Shown here: one piece after another, positions 24,975 through 33,261 of the stretch
Numbering within the stretch: the first letter of the stretch is position 1
Layout: each line of letters begins with the position of its first letter
The notes under the pieces: generated by a model
Databases searched by the model: none
Seen by the model: the letters and a program-made list of their open reading frames with translations, nothing else
Told to the model about the DNA's origin: nothing
NCBI GenBank assembly: GCA_964453335.1
Contig: CAYVOK010000006.1
Span: 1 to 64,000 of the forward strand
From: VGBO01 sp964453335
Lineage (GTDB): Bacteria > Actinomycetota > Acidimicrobiia > Acidimicrobiales > CAIXPF01
Reading direction: 5' to 3'
Length of the DNA stretch: 64,000 bases
Position numbers and translations under genes: made by a program

Positions 24975-26396
24975 GTGACCTCCCTCTGTGACGGTTCGGC
25001 GCTCGATCTCGCCGGGATGCTGCGGCGCGGCGAGGTCTCCGCCCGTGAGGTGCTCGACGCGCATCTCGCACGCATCGATCTCCTCGGCCCGCAGCTGAAC
25101 GCGGTGGTCACGAGGGTCGACGACGCAGCCCGCCGGGCCGCCGTCGCCGCGGACGAGGCGTTCACCCGCTCCGGCCCTGTCGGCCCCCTGCACGGGCTCC
25201 CCGTCGCGCACAAGGACCTCGCCCTCACGGCCGGGATCCGCACCACGTTCGGTTCCCCGATCTTCGCCGACTTCGTGCCGGACGAGGACGCACTGATCGT
25301 CGAGCGGATGCGCGCCGCCGGTGCGATCACGGTCGGCAAGACGAACACGCCCGAGTTCGGCGCGGGCTCCCAGACGTTCAACCCCGTCTTCGGCCCGACG
25401 CGCAACCCCTATGCGCCCGATCGCACCTGCGGCGGGTCGTCCGGCGGTGCGGCCGTGGCGTTGCGCACGGGCATGGTGGCGCTCGCGGACGGTTCGGACA
25501 TGGGCGGTTCGTTACGGAACCCGGCGAGTTTCTGCAACGTCGTCGGGTTCCGGCCGTCACCGGGTCGGGTCCCCCAGCACCCGGCCCGCTGGGCCTGGGG
25601 GACCTTGGCGGTCGAGGGTCCGATGGGCCGCACGGTCGCCGACGTGGCGCTGTTGCTGTCGGTCCTCGCCGGTCCCGATCCTCGGGTCGCCGTCGCACTC
25701 GAGGCACCGGGGTCGGTGTTCGCGCCGCCCCTCGCGGAGGTCGCGGCCAGAGGGCTCCGTGTCGCGGTGAGTCCCGATCTCGGCGGGCTCCCCGTCGAGC
25801 CGTCGGTGCGTGCGGTCGTCACGGACGTGGCCCGTGCACTCGAGGGCGCCGGTGCCCGGGTCACCGTCGACGATCCGGGTTGGGCGGGGGCGGACGAGGC
25901 GTTCGAGATCCTGCGGGCGTTCCAGTTCGAGCTCGGGTTTGGCGCGCTCGCCGACACCGACGGCGACCGCATGAAGGCGACCGTCCGGGCGAACATCGCC
26001 GCGGGTCGGGCCCTGCGCGGGGTCGACGTGGCACGCGCCGAGCGCCTCCGCAGTGAGGTCTTCGTCCGGACCGCCGGCTTCTTCGGGCGGTACGACGTGC
26101 TGATCGCCCCGGTCACGCAGGTCGTGCCGTTCCCGATCGAGGTCGAGTACCCGACCGTGGTGGACGGCACGCCGATGGAGGGCTACATCGAGTGGATGCG
26201 GTCCTGCTCCCGGGTGACCGTGTCGTCGTGCCCGGCGGCCTCGGTGCCCGCGGGTTTCGACCCGGCGGGGCTGCCGATCGGCGTGCAGGTCATCGGTCCC
26301 CATCGGCGTGACCGCCACACGCTGCGTGTCGCAGCTCTCGTCGAGGCGCTGTGCGGTGCGGGTGCGCGGGCTCCGGGGTGTGTTCCCGCCCCCTGA
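24975..26396 (+). CDS. Amidase signature family enzyme
   Basis: Amide or ester hydrolase of 473 residues. The Ser-cisSer-Lys triad is readable: Lys in GLPVAHKDLALT, the cis-Ser in the Gly/Ser-rich CGGSSGGAAVALR, and the nucleophile Ser in LADGSDMGGSLRNPASFCNVVG. The rest follows the family, ending in PAGFDPAGLPIGVQVIGPH. It is not next to gatB or gatC and its GatA-like positions are those of stand-alone amidases, so a catabolic role is more likely than Gln-tRNA amidation. It converges on a serine hydrolase across a hairpin. Confidence 0.9.
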   Translation: MTSLCDGSALDLAGMLRRGEVSAREVLDAHLARIDLLGPQLNAVVTRVDDAARRAAVAADEAFTRSGPVGPLHGLPVAHKDLALTAGIRTTFGSPIFADFVPDEDALIVERMRAAGAITVGKTNTPEFGAGSQTFNPVFGPTRNPYAPDRTCGGSSGGAAVALRTGMVALADGSDMGGSLRNPASFCNVVGFRPSPGRVPQHPARWAWGTLAVEGPMGRTVADVALLLSVLAGPDPRVAVALEAPGSVFAPPLAEVAARGLRVAVSPDLGGLPVEPSVRAVVTDVARALEGAGARVTVDDPGWAGADEAFEILRAFQFELGFGALADTDGDRMKATVRANIAAGRALRGVDVARAERLRSEVFVRTAGFFGRYDVLIAPVTQVVPFPIEVEYPTVVDGTPMEGYIEWMRSCSRVTVSSCPAASVPAGFDPAGLPIGVQVIGPHRRDRHTLRVAALVEALCGAGARAPGCVPAP

Positions 26397-26413
26397 GGGA
26401 GATCGTCCTCAGG
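26392..26413. terminator. Hairpin containing both convergent stop codons (amidase/serine hydrolase)
   Basis: CCTGAGG (26392-26398), 8-base loop, CCTCAGG (26407-26413): a perfect 7-bp stem whose arms hold the TGA stop of each gene. Confidence 0.45.
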
Positions 26414-27539
26414 CGGTCGCGCACAGGGCGGCGAGGCTGGCCAGCGCGCTGTCCCGCCGGGGCTGACGAACCTCGTTCAGGTCCAAGCCGTTGGTGAGGA
26501 CGGCCACGCTCAGGCCGGTCGCGGGGTCGGCGAACGCGAGCTGGCCCTTGGCACCGTTGTGGCCGAACGCGCCAGGGGACACCGTGCGGCCCATGCCCCG
26601 GAAGTGGGACCGGCCGTCGTCACCCGCGAGGATCAGCCCGAGTGACCGGTTCGCCGGGGTGCGGGTGAGCGGGTCGGGGAGGTGGTTGCGGACGACGCCG
26701 GTCACGTTCGCGAGCAGCGCCGGATCCCAGAGACCGCCGGGGTTGTGCAGCAACGCCTGGTAGAACGCGGCGACGTCGACCGCCCGTGCGATCCCGCCGC
26801 CGCCGGGCACGCCGACGGCCCGGGCGGTGGGGTCGTTGAAGCCGAGAAGGGTGTCTGCGGTGACCTCGCCGCCGGGGAGGGCGCGCACGCCGAACGTGGC
26901 CTCGAGCTCGTCGGGGGTCGCCGGCGCGCCCACGGCCTGCAGTTCGGCGACGTCCTCCTGTGCGTCGGTGGGGATCCCGAGGATGCGCGGGAGGCCGAGG
27001 GGCCGGGTGACGCGTTCGTGCACGACGTCCCGGTGGTCCTTCCCCGTCACGGTGTGCAGCAGTTCGGCGAGCACCCAGTGGGCGGACGTCGGGTGGTACT
27101 CGAACCGTGTGCCCGGCTGCCACGAAAGGCGCCAGCGGGCCATCGCTGCCCGTCGCTGCTCCGTGGTCTCCCACCTGCCGGGTCCGAGGGGTGCGTAGGG
27201 GAACCCGGCGGTGTGGAGCATCACCTGTTCGAGGGTGACCGTCGCCATGTCCGCTGCGGTTGCCGCGTCCTGACCGAGGAAGGGGAGGTGGTCGACGACA
27301 CGGTCGTCGGTCCGGAGGAGGCCCTCGCTGATGAGCTGCCAGACCGCGGCCGCGACGAACGGCTTCGTCGCCGAGAAGATCACGTAGCGCGTCGATGGCG
27401 TGGTGGCCCCGAAGCACTCGGCGTGCACGATCTCTCCGTGCAGACCGAGGGCGAGTTGGGCGGAGACGAGCAGCCCGTCCTCGACCTCGGTGCGGAGGCG
27501 GTCGGTGAGGGCGGTGACGGCTGCGTGGTCGAGCGGCAT
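26409..27539 (-). CDS. Serine hydrolase of the beta-lactamase class C/EstB family
   Basis: Predicted cytosolic esterase or D-peptidase, 376 residues. The S-x-x-K active site is VIFSATKPFVAAAV (Ser about residue 56), the second motif Y-x-N is replaced by a Tyr in FEYHPTSAHWVLAEL, and the C-terminal H-x-G-type triad is FGHNGAKGQLAF. There is no signal peptide. ATG 27539 is supported by a -10 element 6 bases upstream. Beta-lactam resistance is not implied; most family members outside Enterobacteria are esterases. Confidence 0.85.
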   Translation of the reverse strand: MPLDHAAVTALTDRLRTEVEDGLLVSAQLALGLHGEIVHAECFGATTPSTRYVIFSATKPFVAAAVWQLISEGLLRTDDRVVDHLPFLGQDAATAADMATVTLEQVMLHTAGFPYAPLGPGRWETTEQRRAAMARWRLSWQPGTRFEYHPTSAHWVLAELLHTVTGKDHRDVVHERVTRPLGLPRILGIPTDAQEDVAELQAVGAPATPDELEATFGVRALPGGEVTADTLLGFNDPTARAVGVPGGGGIARAVDVAAFYQALLHNPGGLWDPALLANVTGVVRNHLPDPLTRTPANRSLGLILAGDDGRSHFRGMGRTVSPGAFGHNGAKGQLAFADPATGLSVAVLTNGLDLNEVRQPRRDSALASLAALCATA

Positions 27540-27545
27540 GCCGAC

Positions 27546-27551
27546 AAGGTA
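27546..27551 (-). promoter_or_regulatory. -10 element TACCTT for leaderless serine hydrolase gene
   Basis: Minus-strand TACCTT ends 6 bases before ATG 27539. Confidence 0.5.
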
Positions 27552-27586
27552 GGGCGGGTCCGTCGGTCGCGTCGGGCGCCGCGCGC

Positions 27587-28012
27587 TCAGTCGGGGCGCG
27601 GGAGGTTCCGGGTGCAGACCACGACGAGTGCGCCGACGGATCCGAGCGCGAAGCCGACCGTGCCGAGACGGGACGCCCCGAGGATCCTGAACGTCGTGTC
27701 GGATCCCTCGGCGACGCGGGCGACGGCGTCGAGCACGGTACCGACGACGACGGCGACGAGGAGCACGGCCGCGGTTCGGGCGAGCGCGACCCCGACCTCG
27801 GCGGCGACCCGTTCGTCACGCGGGCGTCGTGCGGTTGCGGCCGCGGCGACGAGGGCGACCACGGTCGTGGCGAGCAGGAGGCGCAGCACCGTGGCGAACC
27901 CTGCGGTCAGCACGTCGACGGCGAAGGACGCGCCGACCGCCAGCCCGAGCATCACGCCGAGCAGCGCGCCCGTGAGCGGGAGTCGTCCGAGGGGGTCGCG
28001 TGGTCCGTCCAT
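27587..28012 (-). CDS. Small integral membrane protein of unknown function
   Basis: A 141-residue protein with four predicted membrane helices: about residues 12-34 (LTGALLGVMLGLAVGASF), 40-60 (VLRLLLATTVVALVAAAA), 74-98 (TAAVLLVAVVVGTVLDAV) and 115-135 (LGTVGFALGSVGALVVVC). Short loops are Arg-rich. No family recognised. The ATG at 28012 starts the first residue before a cytoplasmic PRDPLGRLP stretch. The gene is divergent from the CoA-transferase gene at 28106 and could be co-regulated with it. Confidence 0.6.
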   Translation of the reverse strand: MDGPRDPLGRLPLTGALLGVMLGLAVGASFAVDVLTAGFATVLRLLLATTVVALVAAAATARRPRDERVAAEVGVALARTAAVLLVAVVVGTVLDAVARVAEGSDTTFRILGASRLGTVGFALGSVGALVVVCTRNLPRPD

Positions 28013-28105
28013 GGTTGGTCCGCTGCATCGATGGGGCCACGCGCCGTGCTCCGGCGACTGGCAGAATGGGCGGCACGACCTTACGCGCCGGACGAGGGGG
28101 ATCAG

Positions 28106-29290
28106 ATGGGCGGGGTACTCGAGGGAATCAGGGTTCTCGACTTCGGCCGGTACATCGCCGGACCGTTCTGTGCGGCGTTGCTCGGTGACCTCGGTGCCGA
28201 TGTGATCCGTGTCGAACGGGTTGACGGCGGTGAGGACCGGGTGGTGCAGCCCGTCACCGGCGACGGCATGGGTGCGATGTTCCTGCAGGTGAACCGCAAC
28301 AAGCGGAGCCTCACCCTCAACCCGGTGAAGGCCGAGGGCCGTGACGTCGTGCGGCGACTCGTGGCGACCGCCGACATCGTGGTCGCGAACCTCCCGCCGC
28401 CCACGCTCACCCAGATGGGTCTCGACTACGAGACGCTGCGCTCGATCAAGCCGGACATCATCCTCACCACCGTCAACGCGTTCGGGTCCGGTGGACCGTG
28501 GAGCGACAAGGTGGGCTTCGACGGACTCGCGCAGGCGGCCTCGGGGAACCTCCACATGTCGGGCACCGCCGACCAGCCGACGCGGGCGTTCGCGCCGTAC
28601 GTCGACTTCGGGACCGCGTCGCTCTCGGCCCTCGCGACGATGGCGGCGCTGCGGCACCGTGACCTGACCGGCGAGGGGCAGGTGCTCGAGGGTGCGTTGC
28701 TGCGCACCGCGCTGACGATGACGAACGCCGCCGTGATCGAACAGGACCTGTTGGGCATCGACCGGGTCGCCACGCTCAACCGGGGCCAGACGTCGGGCCC
28801 GGCGGACACGGTGCCTACGTCGGACGGGTGGGTGATGTGTCTCGTGATCGGCGACTACCAGTTCGCCCGCTGGTGCGAGATGGTCGGTCGTCCCGAACTG
28901 GTCCACGACGACCGCTTCAAGACCGACGAGCTGCGGGGGGACAACGGCGAGGAGCTCTCCGCCGTCATGCGGTCGTGGTGTGCGACGCGCACCACCGCCG
29001 AGGTGCTCCGGATCATGGAGGAGCACAAGGTGCCGTGCGGCCCCGTGTACTCACCCCAGCAGGTGCTCGACGACGACCACGTCGCGGCGATCGGGTTCCT
29101 CGAACCGGTGGCGTACCCGACGGCCTCGAAGCCGATCAGGACCGCCCGCTTCCCGGTGACGATGTCCGCTTCGCCGGGCACGATCCGCATGCGGCCTCCG
29201 CTGTTGGGCGAACACACCGAGGAGATCCTCGGTTCGCTTGGTTACGCGGCCGAGGAAATCCGCGCCCTGCGCGACGCCCGGATCGTCTGA
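28106..29290 (+). CDS. Family III CoA-transferase (CaiB/BaiF), second copy
   Basis: A 394-residue CoA-transferase. Landmarks: IRVLDFGRYIAGPFCA, GADVIRVE, NRNKRSLTLN, the catalytic Asp in FAPYVDFGTASLSALATM (about residue 168), and LGEHTEEILGSLGY at the end. It is clearly distinct from the copy at 23700-24896, so the two are unlikely to be a recent duplication. ATG 28106 has GAGGGGG a few bases upstream as a ribosome site. It converges on a ferredoxin gene across a hairpin. The substrate acid is unknown. Confidence 0.9.
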   Translation: MGGVLEGIRVLDFGRYIAGPFCAALLGDLGADVIRVERVDGGEDRVVQPVTGDGMGAMFLQVNRNKRSLTLNPVKAEGRDVVRRLVATADIVVANLPPPTLTQMGLDYETLRSIKPDIILTTVNAFGSGGPWSDKVGFDGLAQAASGNLHMSGTADQPTRAFAPYVDFGTASLSALATMAALRHRDLTGEGQVLEGALLRTALTMTNAAVIEQDLLGIDRVATLNRGQTSGPADTVPTSDGWVMCLVIGDYQFARWCEMVGRPELVHDDRFKTDELRGDNGEELSAVMRSWCATRTTAEVLRIMEEHKVPCGPVYSPQQVLDDDHVAAIGFLEPVAYPTASKPIRTARFPVTMSASPGTIRMRPPLLGEHTEEILGSLGYAAEEIRALRDARIV

Positions 29291-29305
29291 GATCCAGGGT
29301 CTCAG
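29287..29305. terminator. Hairpin containing both convergent stop codons (CoA-transferase/ferredoxin)
   Basis: CTGAGA (29287-29292), 7-base loop, TCTCAG (29300-29305). The TGA stops of both genes lie within the arms. Confidence 0.4.
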
Positions 29306-29580
29306 GCGGACCCGGCGGCCGTCGCGCCTGCGAGGGGCACGGGATCGTCGTACTCGACGAAGATGCATTCGCCCGGGCACTGCATCGACGACTCGACGAC
29401 CACCTGCTCGTAGCGCTGGGGAACCTGCGCGGGGGAGCGGGCACCGCCCGGGTCGTTGAGCGTGACCCCGTCCTCCCGGACGTAGGCGATGCCGTCCTCG
29501 AGGATCACGAACACCTCGGGACAGTGGTCCGTGCAGATGCCGTCACCGGTGCAGAGGTCCTGATCGATCCAGACGCGCAT
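29302..29580 (-). CDS. Ferredoxin of the P450-partner type with an added cysteine
   Basis: Electron-transfer protein of 92 residues. The first cluster motif is C10-x5-C16-x3-C20-P and the last is C68-P, with a further Cys at 72. Classic single [3Fe-4S] ferredoxins that serve cytochrome P450s have C-x5-C and C-P but no Cys at the position of C20, so this copy may hold a [4Fe-4S] cluster; that is inference. No P450 gene is present in the window. The start at ATG 29580 has a -10 element 8 bases upstream. Confidence 0.85.
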   Translation of the reverse strand: MRVWIDQDLCTGDGICTDHCPEVFVILEDGIAYVREDGVTLNDPGGARSPAQVPQRYEQVVVESSMQCPGECIFVEYDDPVPLAGATAAGSA

Positions 29581-29588
29581 CGCCCCGC

Positions 29589-29594
29589 ACGGTA
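29589..29594 (-). promoter_or_regulatory. -10 element TACCGT for leaderless ferredoxin gene
   Basis: Minus-strand TACCGT ends 8 bases before ATG 29580. Confidence 0.45.
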
Positions 29595-29648
29595 CCGCCG
29601 GATCGGGGCCTGTGGTGGGCCGGACGGGGGTCCCGATGGGTGCGCCCG

Positions 29649-29666
29649 GGTGCGCACCGGTATCAT
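29649..29666 (+). promoter_or_regulatory. Palindrome GGTGCGCACC next to -10 TATCAT
   Basis: The 10-bp perfect palindrome (29649-29658) ends two bases before a good -10 TATCAT (29661-29666). It would overlap the promoter spacer and could be an operator. The predicted start near 29673 leaves a leader of about 38 bases containing an imperfect hairpin (29674-29700) before the ATG at 29711. Confidence 0.35.
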
Positions 29667-29710
29667 CGCGGCCGCACCGGGGGACCCGGTTCCCGGGTGC
29701 GACCACGACC

Positions 29711-31438
29711 ATGCCGACCGACCTGATCGACAGCCGTCGAGGCGACGAGGAGCGGGGATTCCGCCCGATCGTCGACCCCGGGATGGTGCCGTTGATCCGG
29801 CCGGGTCCGGGCCAGCGCCTGGTGCCGCAGAGCGAGGTCCACGTGCTCGCGCGGCCTGGGGTCCGCCGGGTGGCCGTGATCCTGTCGTGTGTCCTGGTGG
29901 CGTTCCTCGGCTGGCGTCTGCTCCGGGCGACCGATGTCGACCTGGTGCTCGCGGACGGGGCCGACATGGTGGTCATGCAGTCGGCGGAGACCGCAGAGCG
30001 GGCGGTCCTCGTGCGGGTCGGGTCGAGCGGGCTCGGGGCGTCCTTCCGTGCGTCGCTCGCCGGCGTGCCCCTCGCCGACGTCCGACGGGCCGGGGACGAC
30101 CTGGTCCGCGTGCCGCTGCCGGCCGGTCTGCCCGAGGGAGGCTACGAGCTCGAGCTGACCGCCGACCGGGTCCTGTTCCTCGCCGACCGGCGTGCGAGCT
30201 GGCCGGTCGTCATCGACGACACCGCCCCGGGCATCGGCAAGCCGTCGAACCTCACCGCGGTGCAGCTGGGCGATCCCGTCGTGTTGCGAGGGCCGATCGA
30301 GGCGGGTGCCCGGCTCGAGGTCGATGCCGGAGCGCTCGCGCCGGAGTTCGTCGCCTGGGACGACGCCGGGTACGAGGTCCGGTTCGCGCGTCCCCCGGTC
30401 GAACCCGTCCGCCTGGCAGCGGTCGATCTCGCCGGCAACCGCACCGAGGTGACGGTCGACGTGGCGGTCGCGTATCCGTCGGACACGCGTGCGGTGCACA
30501 TCACTGCGGTGGGTTGGGGCAACGACTCGATCCGCAACCACGTACTCGGTCTCGTCGACGCCGGGGTGGTCAACGCCGTGCAGCTCGACCTGAAGGACGA
30601 GGCCGGCGTCGTCGGCTACGACTCGAAGGTCCCCCTCGCGCTCGAGGCGGGGGCGGTCGAACCGGCGTACCGGATCGCCGATGCCGTCGCGGTGCTGCGT
30701 GACAAGGGTGTGCGGGTCATCGGCCGGATCGTGGCGTTCCGTGACCCGAAGCTCGCCGACTGGGCGTGGCGGACGGGTCGACGCGAGCTGGTGCTGCAGA
30801 CCCCGACCGGCGAACGCCTCGCCGACTACGGGGGTTTCACGAACTACGCCCATCCCGAGGTCCGCTCGTACAACCTCGCGATCGCCGAGGAGGCTGCTGC
30901 GGCCGGGGTGTCCGACATCCTGTGGGACTACGTGCGCCGTCCGGAGGGCGATCCCGCGACCATGGTCGTCCCGGGGATGACGGGGACCGGCCGCACGACC
31001 GGCGACGAGATCACGGACTTCCTCACCGAGGGTCAGCACCGCCTGCGGGCGCTCGGTGCGTACCAAGGTGCGTCGGTGTTCGGCATCGCGGCGACCAGAC
31101 CGGAGAACATCGGCCAGCCGATCGACCGGTTCAGTCGAGTGCTCGACTACGTGGCGCCGATGGTCTACCCGTCGCACTACAACGCGGGCGAGTGCGGTGT
31201 GGCGAGCCCGGTGCGGCAACCGTACGAGATCGTCCGATGTTCGCTGGCCGACTTCCGCACCGTCATGGCGGGGAGCGGTGCAGCACTCGTGCCGTGGTTG
31301 CAGGACTTCAGCCTGGGTGGCGTCCGCTACGGGGCGGACGAGGTGCACGCGCAGGTGCGCGCCGCCCGTGAGGTCGGTGCATCCGGGTTCCTGCTGTGGA
31401 ACGCGGCGTCTTGGTACACCTACGACCGCGTGGGGTGA
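29711..31438 (+). CDS. Membrane-anchored DUF4015 glycoside-hydrolase-like protein
   Basis: A 575-residue protein. A cytoplasmic N-terminus of about 50 residues precedes one membrane helix (VAVILSCVLVAFLGWRLL, about 53-70), giving a type II anchor. An extracytoplasmic beta-rich region (about 75-255) resembles Ig-like repeats (VDLAGNRTEVTVDVAV). The C-terminal 310 residues match the putative glycosidase domain DUF4015: a TIM-barrel with VNAVQLDLKDEAGVVGYDS, GVRVIGRIVAFRDP, DILWDYVRRPEGD, LDYVAPMVYPSHYN and FLLWNAASWYTY. Acidic residues at strand ends (LDLKD, LWDY) are candidate catalytic groups. The sugar substrate is unknown. Confidence 0.82.
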   Translation: MPTDLIDSRRGDEERGFRPIVDPGMVPLIRPGPGQRLVPQSEVHVLARPGVRRVAVILSCVLVAFLGWRLLRATDVDLVLADGADMVVMQSAETAERAVLVRVGSSGLGASFRASLAGVPLADVRRAGDDLVRVPLPAGLPEGGYELELTADRVLFLADRRASWPVVIDDTAPGIGKPSNLTAVQLGDPVVLRGPIEAGARLEVDAGALAPEFVAWDDAGYEVRFARPPVEPVRLAAVDLAGNRTEVTVDVAVAYPSDTRAVHITAVGWGNDSIRNHVLGLVDAGVVNAVQLDLKDEAGVVGYDSKVPLALEAGAVEPAYRIADAVAVLRDKGVRVIGRIVAFRDPKLADWAWRTGRRELVLQTPTGERLADYGGFTNYAHPEVRSYNLAIAEEAAAAGVSDILWDYVRRPEGDPATMVVPGMTGTGRTTGDEITDFLTEGQHRLRALGAYQGASVFGIAATRPENIGQPIDRFSRVLDYVAPMVYPSHYNAGECGVASPVRQPYEIVRCSLADFRTVMAGSGAALVPWLQDFSLGGVRYGADEVHAQVRAAREVGASGFLLWNAASWYTYDRVG

Positions 31439-31454
31439 GCCCTGCGGTCAGGGC
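31439..31454. terminator. Hairpin between convergent DUF4015 and TIGR03084 genes
   Basis: GCCCTG (31439-31444), loop CGGT, CAGGGC (31449-31454): perfect 6-bp stem starting right after the plus-strand stop and overlapping the minus-strand stop. Confidence 0.45.
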
Positions 31455-32218
31455 CCGGTGCGCTGCGGGTCGGTGAGCGTCGGCGGCCCGGCGAACGCCT
31501 GGGCGATCTCGAGCCACTCCGCGGCGGCGGACCCCTCGGCGTGCAGCGACGTGTCGGTGACGTGACGACGCTGCGTCACCACGAGACAGAACTCGAGTGC
31601 GCTACCGCTGACCCGCTCCGGGGCGTCGTCCGGACCCCAGGTCCACACGGCCCCGGAAGGGGCGACGAGCTCGACACGGACCGGCGTGTCGGGCGCGGTG
31701 CGACCCCGGTTCGCGTACGACCAGCCGCGTGTCGTGACGCCGATGTGGGCGACGTGGCGGAGTCGGTCCGTCGGCTCGATCGTCCGCCCGAGGGTCGTGG
31801 CGATGTCCTGGCCGTGGCTCCAGGTCTCCATGAGGCGTGCCGTCGCGAAGGACAGTGCACCCATGGACGGCCCGAACCACGGGATCCGGGCCTTCGGTTC
31901 GAGCGCGGCGAACGCGTCGACCATGCGGTTGCGGGCATCGCGCCACCAGGCGAGCGTCTCGGCGCCCGAGCATCCGGCGCCGGAGCCGAACGCGTCGAGG
32001 CCCTCGGTGAGCACGAGCTGCTTGCGGCGCTCGAAGTCGGTGGCGTCGGCGACCGCGACGTACCCGGCCTCGTCGGCCTGCACGATGTGGACGATGGTGT
32101 CCCGCACGTCCCAGCCCTCGGCCGGGGTCCGGAGCGCCCACTGCTCGGGGGTCAGGTCGGCGACGATCGCATCGAGGGCGTCGTGTTCGGCACGGAGGTC
32201 CGCACAGATCTGCTGCAT
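31448..32218 (-). CDS. TIGR03084 family protein (DinB/mycothiol-dependent isomerase-like)
   Basis: A 256-residue actinobacterial protein of the DinB-like four-helix fold shared with mycothiol-dependent maleylpyruvate isomerase. Seen: LRAEHDALDAIVADLTPEQW, the metal-ligand His in GWDVRDTIVHIVQADEAGY, and a third ligand His in RLMETWSHGQDIATTLG (about residues 122-138). The C-terminal half carries a small alpha/beta domain, with WTWGPDDAPERVSG and FCLVVTQRRHVTDT. The His-x3-His-type metal site suggests a thiol-dependent transferase or isomerase. The substrate is unknown. Start ATG 32218 has a weak -10 CAGAAT 6 bases upstream. Confidence 0.8.
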   Translation of the reverse strand: MQQICADLRAEHDALDAIVADLTPEQWALRTPAEGWDVRDTIVHIVQADEAGYVAVADATDFERRKQLVLTEGLDAFGSGAGCSGAETLAWWRDARNRMVDAFAALEPKARIPWFGPSMGALSFATARLMETWSHGQDIATTLGRTIEPTDRLRHVAHIGVTTRGWSYANRGRTAPDTPVRVELVAPSGAVWTWGPDDAPERVSGSALEFCLVVTQRRHVTDTSLHAEGSAAAEWLEIAQAFAGPPTLTDPQRTGP

Positions 32219-32247
32219 GTGCGGATTCTGGCAGATACGGGTGTGGT

Positions 32248-33261
32248 TCAGGCGGGCTTGCGGCCGCAGGTGCGGACGAGCACGCCGGGCACGAACTCGT
32301 GCTCCTCGACGTCGACGAAGCCCGCCGCGGTGAAGTAGCCGCGCACCTGGGCACGCGTGTGCGCCTTCCCGCCGGAGTTGTAGAGGATCTCCTGCATCCC
32401 CCACATCGCGGCGTCGACGGGGCCGCAACCGTCGTCGTCGAGCATCTCGCCGACGAGGTGCATCTCGCCACCGGGCTCGAGCGCGTCGAAGGCCTTGCGG
32501 ACGACGAGACCGATGTTCGCCTCGTCGTAGATGGGGAGGTTCGACGCCATGACCACGGCGTCGCAGGTCGGGAACGGATCGGCGGTGAAGTCACCACCGA
32601 TGGTGTCGACGAGGTCGCCGACACCGTTCTGCTCGCAGAACTCACGGGTCACGACGACGACGGCGGGAAGGTCGAGCACGGTCGCCCGCAGCCCCGGGAA
32701 GGCCTGAACTGCGTTGATCGAGTACGCGCCGGAGCCACCACCGAGGTCCAGCAGCATCGTCCGACCGGTGAGGTCGACCTGACGGCAGAGCCGGCGCCCG
32801 GCGCCCATGCCGACGGAGTAGGTGGCCTCGTGGTACGACCGCGCCGCCTCGACGGTGAGGTCGGCGTACATGCCGAGCCGGCGGGGTTCCTCCGGCCGGC
32901 GGAGGAGTTCCGTGAGGTTCATCCACCCCGGTGCGTCCGGACGGGTGAACCGCATCCACGCCCCGGCGTAGCCGGGTGTCCCCTCCACGAGGAACCGCTC
33001 GCTCTCGGGCGAGTTCACGATGCGTCCCGCCGCGTCCTTCCGCAGCAGGTCGAGCGCGAGTGCGCACGTCACGAGCCTGTCGGCGTTGAGGGGTCGGATG
33101 CCACAGGCACGCGCCACGGCCGGCACCGAGTCGGCGCCTGCGGCGACGTGGGTGAACAGCGAGAGGTCGAGCGCGGCCCAGAGCACCGCGGTCTCGGTGA
33201 AGGCGCGGGCCATGTGCTGCAGGCGCGTCGTGTCGACACGCTCCGCCGATCGGTCGGTCAC
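32248..33261 (-). CDS. O-methyltransferase family protein with dimerisation domain
   Basis: SAM-dependent methyltransferase of the plant-COMT/actinobacterial polyketide type, 337 residues from GTG 33261. The N-terminal winged-helix dimerisation domain (about residues 15-95) has LWAALDLSLFTHVA and DRLVTCALALDLLRKD. The catalytic domain has LLDLGGGSGAYSI (motif I), ATVLDLPAV, IGGDFTADPFPTCDAVVM and ALEPGGEMHLVGEML. Start overlaps the upstream reductase stop by 4 bases, so the two are translated together. The acceptor is unknown. Confidence 0.83.
   Translation of the reverse strand: MTDRSAERVDTTRLQHMARAFTETAVLWAALDLSLFTHVAAGADSVPAVARACGIRPLNADRLVTCALALDLLRKDAAGRIVNSPESERFLVEGTPGYAGAWMRFTRPDAPGWMNLTELLRRPEEPRRLGMYADLTVEAARSYHEATYSVGMGAGRRLCRQVDLTGRTMLLDLGGGSGAYSINAVQAFPGLRATVLDLPAVVVVTREFCEQNGVGDLVDTIGGDFTADPFPTCDAVVMASNLPIYDEANIGLVVRKAFDALEPGGEMHLVGEMLDDDGCGPVDAAMWGMQEILYNSGGKAHTRAQVRGYFTAAGFVDVEEHEFVPGVLVRTCGRKPA

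Noticed and set aside
26409..27539. Beta-lactam resistance gene
   Set aside because: S-x-x-K is shared with many esterases; no signal peptide and no class C Y-A-N motif.
23700..29290. Tandem duplication of CoA-transferases
   Set aside because: The copies at 23700, 28106 and 54870 differ throughout; they are distant paralogues, not a recent duplication.
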